Part shown: positions 60,215 to 64,000 of the stretch, one piece after another
Layout: every line of letters starts with the position of its first letter
Position numbering within the stretch: the first letter of the stretch is position 1
Source: Augochlora pura
Taxonomy: Eukaryota; Arthropoda; Insecta; Hymenoptera; Halictidae
Direction: 5' to 3'
NCBI RefSeq assembly: GCF_028453695.1
Contig: NC_135781.1
Location: forward strand, 16,615,640 to 16,679,639
DNA: 64,000 bases
Translations under genes and position numbers: made by a program
The notes under the pieces: generated by a model
Told to the model about the DNA's origin: nothing
The model's database searches: none
The model's input: the letters and a program-made list of their open reading frames with translations, nothing else

Positions 60215-60440
60215 TTAACCTCGTCGTGAATTTTTGTAGCGAGGAACAATCTATTTAATTGTATTTTTTTATTTATCATCCATTTCATTTCATTCGATGA
60301 GGTTTTTTCGGGATTGCTAAGAAATTCTGTAATGTATAGTTTTTCCACTGATTCTCATTTCGTTTATACATAAATCCATCATAATTTTAAGAAAACTAAA
60401 CGTATACATACGTGGCAGTATTAGAAAGAAAAAGTATTAA
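60215..60440 (-). mobile_element. Family B TTAA element, copy 3
   Basis: This copy is the inverse of 42503-42729 and similar in length (226 bp). It begins ttaacctcgtcgtgaatttt, has aacaatctatttaattgt, ttcatttcattcgatgaggt and ctgattctcattt in the same order as the reversed family B copy, and reaches a TTAA at 60437-60440, although the last 20 bases have diverged. It starts only 20 bp after the end of family I. Confidence 0.78.
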
Positions 60441-63400
60441 ACATTCGTTATCGTCGCAGCAATAAATCGAAAAGTAATGCAAGATCAAGCTATTCATTTG
60501 TACAGAATATAAACATTTTTTGAATTTGGAAGAAGTAGTGCCCACAGGGTTGTTGCAGCGATATGAATACAAATCAATCCTGCATACCTACGTAAATGTG
60601 CAGCGGTTTTTTAAAAATAAAATCTGATTAAGTTAAAAATTAGTCAACTAACATCGGCTAGTTTCCCAACTAAGCGGGTCCCGAAATTGTCATTATGCAA
60701 TTTTAGAAGTAAAAATCGACAATTAACAGAACGGTGAGTAACAGGGTGGCCGTAACGGGTGCTGCGGAAGAAAGCGTAGGCCAAGGGGCGGAGCAGCAAT
60801 TATATCGGAAGATGGGGTGCGTCGAAATTTACTGGTCGGCGAATTATGGGAGGGTGCAGCGCGGCGAGTAGTTGAATTTTCCGCGAGTTACGTAAACGAA
60901 AATTCCGCGTCTTGATCGCGGCCCTCGTTTAGGCACGAAATTAAAAGGCGGTGTTTGACGGGCCGGCGGGTTAGCGGGCGCGGCCACGGCAATCAGCAAC
61001 TCGTGATTAAGCGCTTAACTGCTGACATTTTTTTTGACGGCGTGACGCCTGCCCAAGCCCGCCTTTTCCGTCAGAGGATTTAATTAGCCGCTTGGAATGA
61101 TCCGTCGAGAGCGTAGCTTGGCATCCGCTGACGTTCACCCGATGACGTGTTTCTCTTATTTTCGCCGGGGATAAGTCTCCATGGCCGCTATGAACGTCAT
61201 TTTCGTCGAAATTTACGCGAAACATCCGACGAAAATGCAGCGGCGGCATGCCGGTCGATCCACAATTGAACACAGGACAAATTCAATTTTCTCGGTTAGA
61301 GAAGACAAAAGAGCCGGTGCGCTGCAAATTTTACGCATTCCGGGTCGACGGTTTGTTATTCCACAATAGGATTTATGATTAAAGCGTTTGGCTTTATCTA
61401 GACAAAACGAGAAGCATGATTTTCTCGCAGTTCAAATAGCATTTGGTAGTTTATCACGGAATGCAAACGTCAATACGCAGTTGGAACAAAATACCGTCAG
61501 CCCTGGACAACGCGTGCATATGTTACATGCGTTTGACACGTATTATATGCGTACTCTATGCGTCCGCTATAAAATAATATTTCGAAATAATGATAATAGC
61601 GTTTCTCTTTTATTTATCCAATTTATTTAGCCGTTTTCGAATTTTGCGCGATGCAGAGTATGCGACAAGAACGTGGCTTTTTATTTTGACTGATGAAAAA
61701 TATACGCATTTTCTTTCTCGGACCTTCAGGACTTTCTTATTTGTGCATGTACAGGAAAAGTTGAGATGGAGAAATGTCGTTTTTTGTCGGCGTTTTTGGC
61801 AAATAGAGGGAACGAAAGTAAATTGTGCTGTATTCCGTTGCATGTTGTATATTACAATTCTTTCCAAGATTTCTAATTAGAAGCAAGGTGCTGCTGGACA
61901 ACGTGTGTTAAAAGTTAAATAGACTTCATAAACTGCTGCAGTATAATGTCTATACTGTATTATTACAAATTACAGTCTATTTACAAATATTCCATTCACT
62001 AAAAATACAAGAATTATTATTTAGTGCTCAATAAATTTTATACCTCGATATTCAACGAATTCTGAAAATAAATGTGTATTGCTGGAGAAGATCAGAAATC
62101 AGAAATTTTTCCTACATAAAATTGTTTGTTAAATATTATTAACTTGTTTAATAGTGATTCTAGGACATTACCGTCATAAAAATCAAAAGCGAAATTGTTA
62201 AATATTTGCCAAACAGATGAGAAATTAGTCAGGAATTGTTTGTGGAAGTTTATTAAAAAAATTCAATAGCGTTTTTATTTTATTTTCACAGCTAGTAATC
62301 TTTTAGATAACGAGGCATACATTTTTTTAATCATTATTTTGCGAGAATGAGAATTCGCATTGTTCGCAAACGGAACAATAGGAGACAACTGTTTTATAAA
62401 TATTCCGTTCGATAGGAGCATCGACGTCCCGAAATTTGCAGCAACGTCTCTGGCTCCGTAATCTATTCATAGTACCGTATGTTTCCCGAATTCACGACTA
62501 CAGAATTCGGTCTCCATTTGAATTGGTGAACGCAGCGTTTCCTTTGCTGCGCGTCGTGACTATCAATTTCCAGTCGGACACGACGTTTAATAGAGTCGCT
62601 GCCATAGGAATAAAGGAAGCGATGGTTGTCAATAGACGCCAGTACGGGCCGACAGTTCTCCAGTCATCGAGTAAAAATTTGTCGGGTAGAAGGTACGTGA
62701 CTGTTAAGCCCGCTGGGATATTGCGCCCGGAGTTGTCGGCGGTGACAAAATGGCGTCACTGGGAGCAAATGAGCTCTTTTTTCGGATCGATGATAGTCTT
62801 CGACCGGGATTACAGCCTGTAGAGAAAGGAGAACGACATCGAAGGACCTAAAGCCTCCGCGCAGCCCCGTTCTTACGCTTGGAATTTTCAGGCGTCAGAC
62901 TTTCCGGGAAATTTATGGCAGGGTCACAGCTTGGATCGCCATGAACAGTGCTCACCCTCCTTTATCCAAGCTTGTTATCGTTCTGAACCTTTTGCCCTTG
63001 TACGAATTACATACATGTCCTCCGCGTATGTATACATACAGGTAAGCACCATCGGTTCCTTCCTCCTTCTCCCCCACCCGCTCTTTCAATATATGTACGC
63101 ACATGTGCGCCATTTGACCGCGCACCACTCCCGTCGACCACTCAAAATTTAATTTTGATAATAAGAGCCCCGCACCGTCGCGACGCGAGAAATACCTTCA
63201 ACCTTCTCCGTTGAATCTGAATTAAAACCGAGCATGGTGGTCCTACGGACGAAACGTGGAATCTGGTGGACTAGAATACCTGGATATGTATTTACGCAAT
63301 TTTCATGATAGCAAGACAGATCGGAGCATGGGATTCCATTATTTAACTAAATTTTTGTATTGGGAAGTATAAAATGTAATCTATACATGAAAGAAAAGAT

Positions 63401-63800
63401 CAATCTTCTTTTTTTTATAAATGCCTATTCACATACTTGTAACAAACTTTTCAATTAGCAAATACTTTTATCGGTTCGATATGTGAGCACAAGTGAAAAA
63501 TTGTAAGCTTTAAGCAGATTGACCATGAAAAAAGAATATTAAATTTGCAAATAATTACTTATTTGCGCGTGCATTGCGCTACGTGAAATCGATGATTGTT
63601 GATTCAATGTCGCAATGATGAGTATGATGGCTCTATAATGTAGTCGTAGCAGTGAAATAAGTGTAACTATATACATATAACGAAACTCCGTGACAGCACC
63701 GCGATTTGCTGCGGCTTAAAATCCGTTCATTATTGCAGCACCGTTCCCACTGGTATTTGACGGTCTCTATTTTTCTAACAGCACTTTTGATATCCGAGAT
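60441..63800. other. Non-coding interval with GC-rich islands 60720-61370 and 62390-63260
   Basis: The 128-codon plus frame at 62436-62822 has no recognised family and no splice context. At 63041 the plus strand has cataca|ggtaagc, a donor-like site, but the frame before it is not convincing. The rest is AT-rich. If the minus-strand frame at 63801-64000 is a last exon, its 3' UTR would occupy the right part of this interval. Confidence 0.4.
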
Positions 63801-64000
63801 TTAATAAACCTTCATCGCGTTTCGCCCTTCTACATCAAAGTATAAGTTTTTATGGCGAGATGAATACGACGTGGATCTCTCTAGCAAAAACTGCGTATGA
63901 AAAGGTATGAGATGTTCCTTGATGGCTTCAAACAAGTTCCTCAGGTTGTCCGGCATGAAAAAGTGATCCCACATCCTTTTGAATATAAGATCGTGCAGCC
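63801..64000 (-). CDS. 3'-terminal part of an unidentified coding sequence, cut by the window edge
   Basis: On the minus strand the frame is open from the window edge for 65 codons to a TAA at 63803-63801. It starts LHDLIFKRMWDHFFMPDNLR, continues FEAIKEHLIPFHTQFLLERS, and ends EGRNAMKVY. The composition (Phe, His, Trp, Met, charged residues well mixed, amphipathic helix-like spacing) is that of a real globular protein and not of translated AT-rich DNA. A possible donor (AAG then gtttat at 63810-63804) is weak; if used the exon would end in phase 0, which does not fit the phase-1 entry of the FN3 exon. An attaaa overlaps the stop and could serve as a polyadenylation signal. I do not recognise the family. 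Confidence 0.55.
   Translation of the reverse strand, partial: LHDLIFKRMWDHFFMPDNLRNLFEAIKEHLIPFHTQFLLERSTSYSSRHKNLYFDVEGRNAMKVY

Noticed and set aside
62931..63152. Plus-strand frame next to a gtaagc donor-like site at 63042
   Set aside because: No start context or upstream acceptor is convincing and the translation has no family resemblance.
1..64000. CRISPR array, operon, phage or bacterial system
   Set aside because: There are no regularly spaced direct repeats with unique spacers and no closely packed long frames with ribosome binding sites; splice-flanked exon and eukaryotic transposons show an animal genome.

Overview
This is about 64 kb of eukaryotic, almost certainly insect, nuclear DNA. 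The mix of mariner, Tc1, piggyBac-type and non-LTR elements, the CpG-rich GC islands set in AT-rich DNA, and a large-intron adhesion-type gene would fit a hymenopteran such as an ant or bee, but that narrower assignment is an inference. There is no operon structure and no bacterial or viral gene set. Nearly all open frames of 60-220 codons are chance frames or low-complexity translations; the window is mostly intronic or intergenic.

Protein-coding signal that I can support is sparse. A 124-bp internal exon on the minus strand at 26966-27089 has good splice sites and encodes the first half of a fibronectin type III domain. It must belong to a gene with very long introns, because I recognise no companion exon. 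A minus-strand frame entering from the right edge (63801-64000) looks like the 3' part of another coding sequence of unknown family. A frameshifted copy of the complex I subunit NDUFS6 lies at 44141-44559 and looks like a decayed retrocopy.

The main content is mobile DNA. Short elements bounded by TTAA with inverted ends recur along the window: three copies of family A (125, 2435, 42272), three of family B (4060, 42503, 60215), and single or paired members of others (14689, 16889, 19428, 28351, 29628, 35127, 35240, 59597, 59872). The TTAA boundaries point to piggyBac-type transposition. One member (29628-30608) still carries a broken piggyBac-like N-terminal frame. One element is nested inside another with its TTAA target visible, two abut on a single shared TTAA, and three stand in a row within about 850 bp. 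Other mobile remnants are two mariner copies (21744 and 35670), a Tc1 C-terminus (22740), an R1/I-like non-LTR 3' end (56740-57860) and a 537-bp long-hairpin element (12151-12687).

The rest alternates between AT-rich DNA, where nearly all mobile copies sit, and GC/CpG-rich islands without recognisable genes (for example 1640-2330, 4530-5300, 9980-10970, 15780-16410, 23560-24300, 45100-45920, 55190-56480). These islands could hold regulatory or conserved noncoding sequence. Two of them share a diverged paralogous segment. Microsatellites include a 94-bp AG tract and two GA-tract/G-run compound repeats. All coordinates of degraded elements are approximate unless both TTAA ends are given.
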